Both the position numbers and the translations under genes were made by a program. The notes under the pieces are model-generated. The model did no database searches and was not told the origin of the DNA. It saw only the letters and a list, made by a program, of their open reading frames with translations. A stretch of DNA of 64,000 nt from Sphaerisporangium krabiense (lineage in GTDB: Bacteria; Actinomycetota; Actinomycetes; Streptosporangiales; Streptosporangiaceae): the NCBI RefSeq assembly GCF_014200435.1, contig NZ_JACHBR010000002.1:920501-984500 (forward strand), written 5' to 3'. The stretch's first letter is position 1. Each line of letters begins with the position of its first letter. Below, piece by piece: positions 1-8,998 of this stretch.

Positions 1-736
1 CCGGGATCCCCTGGTCGCGGGCCAGCGCCGCGAACCGCGCCGCGTTGCGCACGGCGGCGCCCCCCGGGTCGTTGTTGAAGTAGACGTACAGATCGTGGTC
101 CGCCGGGTCCCACTGCCCGGCCAGCCGGTGCAGCCACGACCGCAGCGACGCCTCGCCGTACGACGGCCAGGGGTCGGCGCGGCCCTGGTGGAGGCGCAGG
201 TAGCCCCAGCCCGCGGTGCGCCACAGCGGGGTCACCGGCCTGCCGAGCACGTCGGCCCAGCACAGGGCCGCGCCGTGCCGGGCCAGCACGTCGCGGACCT
301 CGCCGGACCACCACGAGCGGTGGCGGGGCTCGACGGCCACGCGGGTGCCCGCGGGGAAGCGGCGCAGGCAGGCGTCCAGGCGGCCCGGGTCGGCGCGCAG
401 GGTGGGCGGGAGCTGGAGCAGCACCGGGCCGAGCTTGCGGCCGAGACCGCCCGCGGCCTCCATGAGCCGCTCGACCGGCTCCTCGGGGTCCTTCAGCCGC
501 TTGATGTGGGTGAGGAAGCGGCTGGCCTTGACCGCCATGACGAAGCCGGCGGGCGTGCGGTCCCGCCACGCCTCGAACGTCTCCCGCGGCGGCAGCCGGT
601 AGAAGGCGTTGTTGTTCTCGACGGTGGCGAAGCACTCGGCGTACCGCTCCAGCCACAGCCGCTGCGGCAGCCCGGCCGGGTACAGCACGTCCCGCCAGTG
701 CTTGTACTGCCATCCCGATGTCCCGACGAGCACCAT
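1..736 (-). CDS. DUF72 (YecE-like) protein, C-terminus cut by window edge
   Basis: Reading leftward from the ATG at 736 gives an open frame of 245 codons that runs off the window. It opens MVLVGTSGWQYKHWRDVLYP, the standard start of the DUF72/YecE TIM-barrel family. The family's NNAFYRLP, FVMAVKASRFLTH, LLQLPP and YVYFNNDPGG stretches follow in order. The family is usually about 240-250 residues, so only a few C-terminal residues can be missing. Its biochemical role is not established. It is transcribed divergently from the helicase gene at 944, with about 200 bp between the two starts. Confidence 0.88.
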   Translation of the reverse strand, partial: MVLVGTSGWQYKHWRDVLYPAGLPQRLWLERYAECFATVENNNAFYRLPPRETFEAWRDRTPAGFVMAVKASRFLTHIKRLKDPEEPVERLMEAAGGLGRKLGPVLLQLPPTLRADPGRLDACLRRFPAGTRVAVEPRHRSWWSGEVRDVLARHGAALCWADVLGRPVTPLWRTAGWGYLRLHQGRADPWPSYGEASLRSWLHRLAGQWDPADHDLYVYFNNDPGGAAVRNAARFAALARDQGIP

Positions 737-943
737 GGCGAGCTCCGTCCCTCCGGGGTCCGCGGGGCGCGTGTCCACGCGGGCCCTGCCGGCGGTACCG
801 GTCCTGTCCGGCCTATATGGCCAGCATGCCCGCCCCGGCGCCGTCCGTTCACACCGGGCTCGCGTGGCCGTGCGGGACGGAACTGTCGCAGGCGGGCGCT
901 AGTCTCCTGCGCAGAGGTGCCCGCATGTGATCCGGGGAGCGTG

Positions 944-3109
944 GTGGCCGTGCTCGCGACGCCGTCTCCATCCGAGGTCGAGGCCTCCGTGGAGCGGCTG
1001 GTGTACGTCCGTGAGGACGAGTACACCGTCGCCCGCATGAGCGCCGAGTCGCTTCCCGCCTTCGTCGCCTCGGGCCGCGCGCTGGCCGGGGTGCAACCGG
1101 GGGAGACGCTGCGGCTGGCCGGCGACTGGGAGGACCATCCCCGCCACGGCGGGCGCCTGGTGGTCGCCCGCTGCGAGCGCGTCGTGCCCTCCACCGTGCC
1201 CGCCATCGCGCTCTACCTGGGCTCCGGCCTGATCCGGGGCATCGGGCCGCGCCTGGCCCAGGCCATCGTCGGCCACTTCGGCGAGCGCACGCTCACGGTC
1301 ATCGACACCGAGCCCGAGCGCCTGACCGAGGTCGTCAACATCGGAGCGGCGCGGCAGGCGCAGATCGTCGAGGCGTGGGCCGAGCAGAAGGCCGTGGCCG
1401 CGCTGATGGTCGTCCTGCAGGGGTTCGGGGTGAGCCCCCTGCTCGCCGCCAAGATCTACCAGGTGTACGGCGAGGAGTCCGCCGAGATCCTCGCCCGCGA
1501 CCCGTACCGGCTGATCGGCCGGGTGCGGGGCGTCGCCTTCCACACCGCCGACCGCATCGCGCTGCGCTCCGGGGTGCCGGAGACCAGCCCGCAGCGCCTC
1601 AAGGCCGCGGTCGTGGACAGGCTGGACGCCGCGGCCGCCCGCGACGGCCACTGCTACCTGCCCCTGCCGGCCCTCGTCGCCGCGGCCGTCGCCCTGGTCG
1701 AGCAGGACGAGGAGCCGATCCGCCGCGCCGTCGACGCGCTCGCCGCCGAGCGCAGGGTCGTCGTCGAGGCCTCGCCCGCCGGGCACGGCCAGGTCGTGGT
1801 GTACTCCAAGGAGCACCACGTCCGCGAGGTCACGCTGGCCGCCAACGTGGCGAGGCTGCTGCGCGCCCGTTCGACCATGCCCCGCCGCCCCTACGCCGAG
1901 GACCAAGGGCTGCACGAGGACCAGCGCGTCGCGGTGAACCTGGCCCTGACCAGCACGGTCGCGATCCTCACCGGCGGCCCCGGCTGCGGCAAGAGCCACA
2001 CGCTGAAGGTGATCGCGGCGACCGTCCGGGCGATGGGCGGCCGGGTGACGCTGACCGCGCCGACCGGCAAGGCCGCCAAGCGCCTGTCGGAGCTCACCGG
2101 CCTGCCCGCCATGACCGTCCACCGCATGCTCGCCCGGCAGGCGGAACGCGACGAGGGCGCGCTGTTCCAGCAGTCCCCGGCCGACGCCGACCTCGTCGTG
2201 GTGGACGAGGCGTCCATGCTGGACCTCCAGCTCGCCACCCGCCTCACCTCGGTGATCCCCGAGGGCGCCCACCTGCTGCTGGTCGGGGACGGCGACCAGC
2301 TTCCCAGCATCGGCCCGGGCAGCGTCCTCGCCGACCTGCTGAGCGTCGAGGAGGTCCCGCGCATCCGCCTGACCAAGGTGTTCCGCCAGGCGCAGGACAG
2401 CGGCATCGTCCGGGCCGCGCACAGCATCCGCGCCGGCGAGGTGCCCCCGCTGCCCGGCCGCGCCGGCTTCTGGTTCGAGGAGCTCGACGACCCCGGACAG
2501 GTGGCCGACCGTGTGGTCCACCTGGCCACCGAGGCCATCCCGCGCAAGCAGAACATCGCCAAGGACCAGGTGCAGGTGCTGTGCCCCATGCGCAAGGGGC
2601 CCACGGGCACCGCCGAGCTGGGCCGCAGGCTCCAGGAGCGCCTCAACCCGGCCCGCGACGGCGCGGACGAGCACTGGTCGGGCCCGGCGGTCTTCCGTGT
2701 CGGCGACCGTGTCATGCCGATCCGCAACAACTACGACAAGGGCGTGTTCAACGGCGAGACCGCGACGGTCACGGCGGTGAACGTCCAGGAGCGCCTGATC
2801 GAGATCCGCACCGACGACGGCGAGACCGTCCGGTACACCTTCGGCGAGCTGGACGAGCTCACCCACGCGTACGCGATCAGCGTGCACCGCTCCCAGGGCA
2901 GCGAGTACCCGTTCGTCGTCGCGCCGATCGTCGCCGACGCCGGGGGCGTGATGCTGCGCCGCAGGCTGCTCTACACCCTCGTCACCCGCGCGAAGACCTG
3001 GGTGGTCCTGGTGGGCGGGCGCGACGCGCTGGAGGCCGCCGTCCACCGTCTCGGCCACCGCAGGAACACCGGCCTGGCCGCCCGTCTCGCCCTCAACCTG
3101 ACCGGCTGA
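944..3109 (+). CDS. recD2: RecD2-type ATP-dependent DNA helicase
   Basis: This is a 5'-3' superfamily 1B helicase of the RecD2 type, found in bacteria without needing RecBC. The N-terminal third (residues about 1-330) has the helix-hairpin-helix region typical of RecD2 (GSGLIRGIGPRLAQAI, ARDPYRLIGRVRGVAF). A Walker A motif, GGPGCGKS, lies near residues 344-351 and a Walker B, VVVDEAS, near 421. Later come the QLPSIGPG motif and a C-terminal UvrD-like part ending in THAYAISVHRSQGSEYP. The length of about 721 aa is normal. The start is uncertain among in-frame GTG codons at 941, 944 and 950. The purine-rich GGGGAG at 934-939 favours 944 or 950. Confidence 0.9.
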   Translation: MAVLATPSPSEVEASVERLVYVREDEYTVARMSAESLPAFVASGRALAGVQPGETLRLAGDWEDHPRHGGRLVVARCERVVPSTVPAIALYLGSGLIRGIGPRLAQAIVGHFGERTLTVIDTEPERLTEVVNIGAARQAQIVEAWAEQKAVAALMVVLQGFGVSPLLAAKIYQVYGEESAEILARDPYRLIGRVRGVAFHTADRIALRSGVPETSPQRLKAAVVDRLDAAAARDGHCYLPLPALVAAAVALVEQDEEPIRRAVDALAAERRVVVEASPAGHGQVVVYSKEHHVREVTLAANVARLLRARSTMPRRPYAEDQGLHEDQRVAVNLALTSTVAILTGGPGCGKSHTLKVIAATVRAMGGRVTLTAPTGKAAKRLSELTGLPAMTVHRMLARQAERDEGALFQQSPADADLVVVDEASMLDLQLATRLTSVIPEGAHLLLVGDGDQLPSIGPGSVLADLLSVEEVPRIRLTKVFRQAQDSGIVRAAHSIRAGEVPPLPGRAGFWFEELDDPGQVADRVVHLATEAIPRKQNIAKDQVQVLCPMRKGPTGTAELGRRLQERLNPARDGADEHWSGPAVFRVGDRVMPIRNNYDKGVFNGETATVTAVNVQERLIEIRTDDGETVRYTFGELDELTHAYAISVHRSQGSEYPFVVAPIVADAGGVMLRRRLLYTLVTRAKTWVVLVGGRDALEAAVHRLGHRRNTGLAARLALNLTG

Positions 3110-3127
3110 CCTCCTGCGTGCCTGCTC

Positions 3128-3158
3128 TTGATCTCAACCGCGGTTGAGGTTGCACGAT
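3128..3158 (+). promoter_or_regulatory. MerR-type promoter with palindromic operator
   Basis: A TTGATC -35 element (3128-3133) and a CACGAT -10 element (3153-3158) are separated by 19 bp. That over-long spacer is the hallmark of promoters activated by MerR-family regulators. The spacer carries a perfect 16-bp palindrome, CTCAACCGCGGTTGAG (3133-3148). The site lies about 40 bp upstream of the monooxygenase start. No MerR gene is present in the window, so the regulator is unknown. Confidence 0.6.
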
Positions 3159-3199
3159 GGGCGCGGCCCTCGCCGCCCGAGCGTGAAGGAGCAGCACGC

Positions 3200-3559
3200 A
3201 TGAGCCAGGATCCAGGCTTCTACTCGATCATCGACTACACCGTCGACGGCCACGAGACCCAGCGGGAGTTCGTGGCGGCGTTCGCCGAGATCCAGGAGCG
3301 CTGGGTGCGCTTCCACCCCGGCTACCGGTCGGCCCGGTTCCACGTCAGCACCGACGGCACCCGCGTGTACAACATCGTCCACTGGGCGAGCGAGGCCGAC
3401 TACCGCCACTTCGTGGAGACCTCCGACACCGAGGGACGCGCGGCCGCCATCCGGGCGGCGCTGGAGAGCCTGGACGGCAGGGCCGAGCCGCGCATGAGCG
3501 GCATCCCCACCTACACGGTCGTCCGCGAGATCGGCCCGGGCCCCCGGCGGGCCGGCTGA
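3200..3559 (+). CDS. antibiotic biosynthesis monooxygenase (ABM) domain protein
   Basis: This 119-aa protein has the small ferredoxin-like ABM fold pattern: IIDYTVDGHETQREFVAAFA, then WVRFHPGYRSARFHVSTDGTRVYNIVHW, then EADYRHFVE. Such proteins are dimeric cofactor-independent monooxygenases, or haem- or stress-related homologues; the substrate cannot be read from the sequence. The ATG at 3200 is chosen because AAGGAG at 3186-3191 sits 8 nt upstream. The reading frame is open further upstream, but that part would overlap the MerR-type promoter. It is followed after 39 bp by an LLM oxidoreductase gene, so the two probably form one operon. Confidence 0.8.
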   Translation: MSQDPGFYSIIDYTVDGHETQREFVAAFAEIQERWVRFHPGYRSARFHVSTDGTRVYNIVHWASEADYRHFVETSDTEGRAAAIRAALESLDGRAEPRMSGIPTYTVVREIGPGPRRAG

Positions 3560-3598
3560 TCCGCCGCGACGACCCCGACGAGAGGAACGGCACCGACG

Positions 3599-4450
3599 AT
3601 GGACATCGGCATCGGGCTGCCCGGCCACGCCCCGTGGTCCGACGGCAGGGTCCTGGTGGAATGGGCGCGCCGCGCGGAGGCGCGCGGCTTCGGCACCCTC
3701 AGCGTCAGCGACCGCCTGGTGTGGTCCACGCCCGAGCCGCTGGTCACGCTGGCCGCCGCGGCGGGCGCCACCTCGCGGATCCGGCTGCTCACCAGCGTGC
3801 TCCTCGGGCCGCTGCGCGCCAACCACGCGCTGTTCGCCAAGGAGGTCGCCACGCTGGACCAGCTCGCCGGCCCCGGACGGCTGCGCCTCGGCCTGGCCCC
3901 CGGGCTCAGGCCGGACGACTTCGCGGCCGGCGGCTCCGACTACACCACCCGCGGCAAGGACCTGGACCGCCTGCTCGAACGCCTGGCCGCCGCGGGGGAC
4001 GACCAGGTCGGCCCGCGGCCGGCCACCCCGGGCGGGCCGCCGCTGCTGTTCGGCGGGCACTCCGAGGCCGCCCTGCGCCGCGTCACCACCTACGGCGCCG
4101 GGTGGATCGCCGGGGACGCCACCGTTCCCGGCGTCCGGGAGTTCACGCCCCGGCTCGCCGAGGCGTGGACCCGGGCGGGCAGGACCGGGTCGCCGCGCGT
4201 GGTCGCGTCGGTGATGTACGCGCTCGGGCCGGACGCGGAGGCCGCCGTGTCCCGCGCGATCGCCCCGTACTACGCCTTCGCCGGGGAGGACTACGCGCGG
4301 TACGGCGTCTCCCTCGCCCACACCACGCCCGAGGCGGTCAGGACCGCGGTCGAGGAGTTCGCGGCGATCGGCTGCGACGAGCTGATCTTCATGGGCAACG
4401 ACCCCGACCCCGGCCAGGTCGACCTGCTCGCCGACGCCGTCGGCCTGTGA
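3599..4450 (+). CDS. LLM-class flavin-dependent oxidoreductase
   Basis: This 283-aa protein belongs to the luciferase-like monooxygenase (F420/FMN TIM barrel) superfamily. Visible family segments are the N-terminal strand MDIGIGLPGHAPWSDG, the EWARRAEARGFGTLSVSDRL helix, the RIRLLTSVLLGPLR strand, LGLAPGLRPDDF, and the late PLLFGGHSEAALRRVTTYGAGW. The ATG at 3599 follows a GAGAGGAA ribosome site. Position directly behind the ABM gene and the MerR-type promoter suggests the two oxidoreductases are co-induced. Substrate and cofactor (FMN or F420) are not determined. It converges with the ammonia-lyase gene, leaving only 37 bp between the stops. Confidence 0.85.
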   Translation: MDIGIGLPGHAPWSDGRVLVEWARRAEARGFGTLSVSDRLVWSTPEPLVTLAAAAGATSRIRLLTSVLLGPLRANHALFAKEVATLDQLAGPGRLRLGLAPGLRPDDFAAGGSDYTTRGKDLDRLLERLAAAGDDQVGPRPATPGGPPLLFGGHSEAALRRVTTYGAGWIAGDATVPGVREFTPRLAEAWTRAGRTGSPRVVASVMYALGPDAEAAVSRAIAPYYAFAGEDYARYGVSLAHTTPEAVRTAVEEFAAIGCDELIFMGNDPDPGQVDLLADAVGL

Positions 4451-4487
4451 CACCCGCCGGGCGGGCCCGGCGACCGTGACGGCGGTG

Positions 4488-5978
4488 TCAGAGCCCGGCG
4501 AGAAGGTCCAGCACCTCCGCGGCCGCGTCGGCGTCCGCGCCGAGAGGACGGTCCTCGGTCGCCGGGTCCAGCCGCCAGGCCGCGTCGGCGAACGCCGCGC
4601 CCACCGGCGTGGACGGATCGGGCACGACGCCGCGCATCCGCAGCGCCCGCACCGCCGTGACCAGTTCGCACGCCAGCACCAGCCGGTAGGCCGACGCCGC
4701 CCGCAGGGTGTGGCGCGCCGACTGGGGGGCGAAGCTCGCGTGGTCCTCGACGCCCAGGGACAGGACGGCGTGGCCGAGCGAGGCCGGGTGCGCGGCCTCG
4801 CGCAGCCCGGCCAGCGCGGAGGTGGCCGTGTACTCCAGGATCATCGCGCCGGACGCGCCCGGCGCGCCGTCGGCCAGGAACGGCCGCAGCCCCGTGTAGG
4901 CGGGATCCATCAGCGTGGCCAGGCGCGCCGCCGACAGGTGCGCGGACTGCAGCAGGGCCAGGCGCAGGTGGTCCAGGGCGAGGCCGAGCGCGGCCTGGTG
5001 GAAGCCGCCGTGGTGGTGCGCCGTGCCGCCCGCGGCCGGCAGCAGCGGGTTCTCCGCGGCGGCGTTGATCTCCACTGTGAGCACGCGCTCCAGCTCGCCC
5101 GCCGCCTCCACCGCCGGGCCGTGCACCTGCGGCAGGCACCGGTACCCGAAGGGGTCCTGCACGCGCGCCCGCGTCCCGCCGAGGCCCTGCGCCGCGGAGG
5201 TCTCCCGGTCCGCGGCCTGCCCGGGAACGCGCAGCAGGCGGCGCATCTCGGCGGCGACCCGGGCGGCCCCCCGGTGCGGGCGCGCGGCGTGCACCTCCGC
5301 GTCGTACGGCTCGGTGCTCCCGTCCACGGCGACCAGGGACAGCGCGGCCACCACCTGCGCCGCCCGCAGCAGGGGCGCGATCCGTGCCCACGCGAGCGCG
5401 GCCTGCCCGATGGTCATCGCTCCGCTGCTGCAGAAGGCGAGGGCGTCCCCGGCCTCCAGGACCAGGGGAGGCGGGTCCTCGCCGCCGCCCGCCCAGGGGC
5501 GCTCGCCGACCAGGGTGAGCCCGGTCTCGGCGAGCGCGGTGAGGTCCCCGGTGCCGATGGCCCCGACCTGCCGCACCTCCGGCAGGCGGCCGGCGTTCAA
5601 CGCCTCGGCCAGCGCCTCGGCGAAGGCGGGCCGCAGGCCGGAGCCTCCGGCGAGGATCTGGTTGGCGCGCACGGCGAGCATCGCCCGCACGTGGACGTCC
5701 GGCTCCCGCGGCCCGGCGCCCCCGGCGTGGCTGCGCAGCAGGCGCAGGCCGTGCAGGTCGAGTTCGGCGATGGGGACGGCCTCGGTGCGGTTGGCCCCGA
5801 CCCCGGTCGTACGCCCGTACACCGGGCGCCGCGCCGCGATCTCCCGGGCCGCCGCGTGCGAGGCCCGTGCCCGGTCGAGCCCGGGCCCGGCCAGGGCGAC
5901 GCGGGCCCCGGCGCACGCGATCTCGGCGATGTCGCCCGGGCGCGCCCGGACCCCGTCCAGGACGATCGGCGACGCCAT
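4488..5978 (-). CDS. histidine/aromatic amino acid ammonia-lyase family protein with altered MIO triad
   Basis: This 496-aa protein has the length and order of a histidine ammonia-lyase: YGRTTGVG near residue 50, LLRSHAGGAG, the MIO loop, QDPFGYRCLPQVHG, ENPLLP and VEDHASF. Canonical enzymes make the MIO electrophile from Ala-Ser-Gly at positions 142-144 (Pseudomonas putida numbering). Here exactly residues 142-144 read Gly-Thr-Gly, in VGAIGTGDLTALAE. Other active-site positions also differ: CSSGAM replaces the usual NGT stretch, and QDPF-GYR replaces QDPY-SxR. It may therefore not be the HutH of the downstream hut genes, or may act on another substrate. The ATG at 5978 is preceded by GAGGGG. 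It is read on the same strand as the ECF sigma gene 136 bp upstream. Confidence 0.8.
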   Translation of the reverse strand: MASPIVLDGVRARPGDIAEIACAGARVALAGPGLDRARASHAAAREIAARRPVYGRTTGVGANRTEAVPIAELDLHGLRLLRSHAGGAGPREPDVHVRAMLAVRANQILAGGSGLRPAFAEALAEALNAGRLPEVRQVGAIGTGDLTALAETGLTLVGERPWAGGGEDPPPLVLEAGDALAFCSSGAMTIGQAALAWARIAPLLRAAQVVAALSLVAVDGSTEPYDAEVHAARPHRGAARVAAEMRRLLRVPGQAADRETSAAQGLGGTRARVQDPFGYRCLPQVHGPAVEAAGELERVLTVEINAAAENPLLPAAGGTAHHHGGFHQAALGLALDHLRLALLQSAHLSAARLATLMDPAYTGLRPFLADGAPGASGAMILEYTATSALAGLREAAHPASLGHAVLSLGVEDHASFAPQSARHTLRAASAYRLVLACELVTAVRALRMRGVVPDPSTPVGAAFADAAWRLDPATEDRPLGADADAAAEVLDLLAGL

Positions 5979-6114
5979 CGGAAAGAGCCCCTCAGCGCCC
6001 ACGCTACTCGTGTCACGGACGGCCCATAAACCTGGCGGTGCGCCGCGGCAATCCTGACTTTCCTCCCCATTTCCCGCAAGTGCCGGTGACGTCCTAAGAA
6101 ATCCGTCGAGTCGA

Positions 6115-6993
6115 TCAGTCCGCCAGGGAGAGCTCCAGCCGGTCCAGGGCGGCCGGGGCGGTGACGACGTCGATCGCGACGACACGCCCGCCGATGATCG
6201 TGAGCAGGAGTACGACGCGCAGGCGGCCGCCCGGGGCGACGGCCGCCCCGAGGGCACCGTTCACCAGGATGGGACGGGCGAAACGGGCGTGGGCCGCGTT
6301 GCCCCGCGTCTCCTCGGCGACGCGCCGGGCCCCGCGCAGCACGGGGACGGCGCCCGGCAGGTCGGTGCGGCGCACGACGTCCGGGTCCAGCACCGCGACC
6401 AGGGCCTCCAGGTCCCCGGCGCGGGAGGCGGCCAGGAACGCCTCCACGACCTTCCGCCGCCCGGCGAGGTCGGCGGCGGGCAGGGGCGTGGCGCCGTGCA
6501 CCCGCGCGCGGGCGCGGCTGGCGAGCTTCTTGGCCGCGACGGGGGAGCGCTCGACGATCGCGGCGATCTGCTCGAAGGGCACCGCGAACATGTCGTGCAG
6601 CACGAACGCGACCCGTTCCGCGGGCCCGAGCCTGTCCAGCACCACCAGCAGGGCGAGGCCCACGGACTCGGCCAGCACCGCCTCCTCCTCCGGGCCGGTC
6701 CCGCCGGGCGTGGCGGCCGCGGGTTCGGCGAGCAGCCCGGTGAGGTCCTCGGGCCTGCGACGCCGCGCGCGCAGCATGTCCAGGCAGACGCGGCCGAGGA
6801 TCGTGGTCAGCCACCCCGTCACGTTCTCCACGCCGTCGGCCCCGGCGCGGCCGGCCCGCAGCCAGGTCTCCTGCACCGCGTCCTGCGCCTCGTCCGCCGA
6901 CCCCAGCATGCGGTGGGCGACCCCGTGCAGATGCCGGCGATCGCGCTCGAACCGCTCGGCCAGCGCGACGGCTCCCTCTTGTGGACGCTCCAT
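6115..6993 (-). CDS. SigJ/ECF41-like RNA polymerase sigma factor with SnoaL-like C-terminus
   Basis: This 292-aa protein has sigma region 2 (HLHGVAHRMLGSADEAQDAVQETWLR, residues about 20-46) and region 4 (LGPAERVAFVLHDMFAVPFEQIAAIVERSP, around 125-155). A SnoaL-like domain of about 110 residues follows and replaces a separate anti-sigma factor in this group. The DGGG and NPDKL signatures of typical ECF41 tails are not visible: the equivalent part reads PDVVRRTD and the chain ends ALDRLELSLAD. It is therefore a divergent member. The ATG at 6993 has GAGAGG 7 nt upstream. Its immediate downstream neighbour is the ammonia-lyase homologue, a possible target. Confidence 0.85.
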   Translation of the reverse strand: MERPQEGAVALAERFERDRRHLHGVAHRMLGSADEAQDAVQETWLRAGRAGADGVENVTGWLTTILGRVCLDMLRARRRRPEDLTGLLAEPAAATPGGTGPEEEAVLAESVGLALLVVLDRLGPAERVAFVLHDMFAVPFEQIAAIVERSPVAAKKLASRARARVHGATPLPAADLAGRRKVVEAFLAASRAGDLEALVAVLDPDVVRRTDLPGAVPVLRGARRVAEETRGNAAHARFARPILVNGALGAAVAPGGRLRVVLLLTIIGGRVVAIDVVTAPAALDRLELSLAD

Positions 6994-7206
6994 CGGTCAC
7001 CTCTCGTCTTCAGCGTTCGTCATAAGGCTGGTGAGGCCGACGACAGCAGGCGACGAAGGTGATGAATCCGTAGAGGAACCAGTATCGGTCCAGTGCCGGC
7101 AGGGGGACCGGCGTGACCGTACCACAGGCGCCGCGAGCCCTCGGATCTCCCCATGCTTTCCCCATAATCCGGGCAAAATGAGCTTCGACCCGCGAGGAGG
7201 AAAGGA

Positions 7207-8934
7207 GTGGTCGTGGCAGGTGACCAGCCCGTGCCCGAGGTGGCCCCCGACGAGCGTCTCGCCCGGCTCGGCGAGGAGTTCTACGAGGTCAAGCACACCG
7301 CCGACCCGTTCGGCGCCACGCTGCTCGGCGTCGCGGGCTTCGACGGACTGGTGCCCGACGTCAGCAGGGACGGCTCCCGCGCCGCCGCGGCGAAGTTCGC
7401 CGGCCTTGAGCGGCGGCTGGCCGAGATCGACCCCGCCGGGCTGAACGAGGCCGACCGGATCGACCACGCGGTCCTCGGCCGGCTCGCCTGGTCCATGCGG
7501 GCCGACCTGGAGCACGCGCTGTGGGAGACCACCCCCTCCGCGAGCATCGGCTCCGCGCCGCAGGCGATCATGTTCATGGCCGTCCCCGCCATGTCCCTGA
7601 CCGGCGCCCCCGCCGTCGACGCCTACCTCCGGCGGCTGACCGCCCTGCCGTCGTTCCTGGACGCCCTGCTGGACCGCTTCCGCGCGGCGAAGGCGGACGG
7701 CCGCCTCCCGGCCCGGGTCGGCGTCGCCCAGGCCGTCGACCAGCTCACCGGCCACCTCGGGCTGAGCCTGGAGGACGACACGCTGCTCGGTCCCCGGCTG
7801 CCCGCGGACGTCGACGCCGGCCGGGTGCGGGCGCGCGCCGCCGAGATCGTCAAGGAGTCCGTCCGGCCCGCGCTGCGGCGCCTGCTGGCCGGCCTCGAGG
7901 AGGAGCTGCTGCCCGTCGCCCGTCCCGACGACCGGGTGGGCGCGCGGTTCGTCCCCGGCGGCGAGGAGGGGTACCGCGCGGCCGTGCGGCGGCACACCAC
8001 CACCGATCTCGGCCCCGAGGAGGTCCACCGGATCGGCCTGGACTGCCTGGCGGCGCTGCGCGCGGAGTGGGCGGAGGCGGGCGGGGCGGCGCTCGGCACC
8101 GGCGACTTCGACGAGATCCGCGCACGGCTGCGCGAGGACCGGTCGCTGCGGTTCGGCACCACCGCGCAGATCGTCGACACCGTCGCCGGGGCGCTGCGCC
8201 GCGCCGAGGAGGCCCGCGACGACTGGTTCCCGCACTACGACATCGGCGACTGCGTGATCGAGGAGATCAACCCGATCGAGGCGGGCAACGCCGCCCTCGC
8301 CTACTACCGCCCGCCCACCGCCGACGGGTCGCGCCCGGGCGCCCACTGCGTGCTCACCGCCGATCCGCGGGAACGGTTCGTGTACGAGTACGAGGCGCTG
8401 GCCTTCCACGAGAGCGTCCCCGGCCACCACCTGCAGATCGCCTCCGCGCAGAAGCTGGCCGGCATTCCCCGGTACCGGCGGTTCCTCGACGCCGAGGTGT
8501 GCGGGTACCTCGAGGGCTGGGGACTGTACAGCGAGCGGCTGGCCGACGAGATGGGCCTGTACACCTCCGGCCTCGCCCGGCTCGGCATGCTCTCCTTCGA
8601 CGCGATACGCGCCTGCCGCCTGGTCGTCGACACCGGCCTGCACCACTTCGGCTGGTCGCGGCGCAAGGCCGTCGAGTTCATGTGGGACAACACCGCCACC
8701 ACACGGGCCAACGTCCGCAACGAGGTCGACCGCTACATCGCCTGGCCCGGTCAGGCGCTGGCCTACATGATCGGGCGACGCGAGATCGACCGCCTGCGCG
8801 CGCTCGCCGAGACCCGGCTCGGGCCGCGCTTCGACATCCGCGCCTTCCACGGCGTGGTGCTCGGCAGCGCCGCCGTCCCCCTGGACGTCCTCGACGCGAT
8901 GGTCACGACCTGGGCCGACGCCTTCCCCGGCTGA
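7207..8934 (+). CDS. DUF885 family putative zinc metallopeptidase
   Basis: This 575-aa protein is a typical full-length DUF885 member. The putative zinc site HESVPGHHLQ is near residue 401, and EGWGLYSERLADEMG (family EGWA/GLY motif) lies about 40 residues later. The conserved C-terminal stretch YIAWPGQALAYMIGRREI is also present. No signal peptide is seen, so it is probably cytoplasmic. The GTG at 7207 lies 6 nt behind AGGAGG (7195-7200). A second GTG at 7213, with AAAGGAG just before it, is equally possible. It is divergent from the ECF sigma gene. The substrate is unknown; peptidase activity is a family-level expectation. Confidence 0.85.
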   Translation: MVVAGDQPVPEVAPDERLARLGEEFYEVKHTADPFGATLLGVAGFDGLVPDVSRDGSRAAAAKFAGLERRLAEIDPAGLNEADRIDHAVLGRLAWSMRADLEHALWETTPSASIGSAPQAIMFMAVPAMSLTGAPAVDAYLRRLTALPSFLDALLDRFRAAKADGRLPARVGVAQAVDQLTGHLGLSLEDDTLLGPRLPADVDAGRVRARAAEIVKESVRPALRRLLAGLEEELLPVARPDDRVGARFVPGGEEGYRAAVRRHTTTDLGPEEVHRIGLDCLAALRAEWAEAGGAALGTGDFDEIRARLREDRSLRFGTTAQIVDTVAGALRRAEEARDDWFPHYDIGDCVIEEINPIEAGNAALAYYRPPTADGSRPGAHCVLTADPRERFVYEYEALAFHESVPGHHLQIASAQKLAGIPRYRRFLDAEVCGYLEGWGLYSERLADEMGLYTSGLARLGMLSFDAIRACRLVVDTGLHHFGWSRRKAVEFMWDNTATTRANVRNEVDRYIAWPGQALAYMIGRREIDRLRALAETRLGPRFDIRAFHGVVLGSAAVPLDVLDAMVTTWADAFPG

Positions 8935-8998
8935 CCCGCGGGACGTCCCGTCCCTGGACTTCCTGGGACGCCAGGCGGTGATTTCCGCGCGCCAACCG

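Noticed and set aside
899-3058. 719-codon open frame antisense to recD2
   Set aside because: It mirrors the helicase gene and has no domain, ribosome site or sensible composition; it arises from high GC at third codon positions.
4488-5978. calling the lyase simply hutH of the hut operon
   Set aside because: Its MIO triad and other active-site residues differ, it is on the opposite strand, and two unrelated genes separate it from the hut locus.
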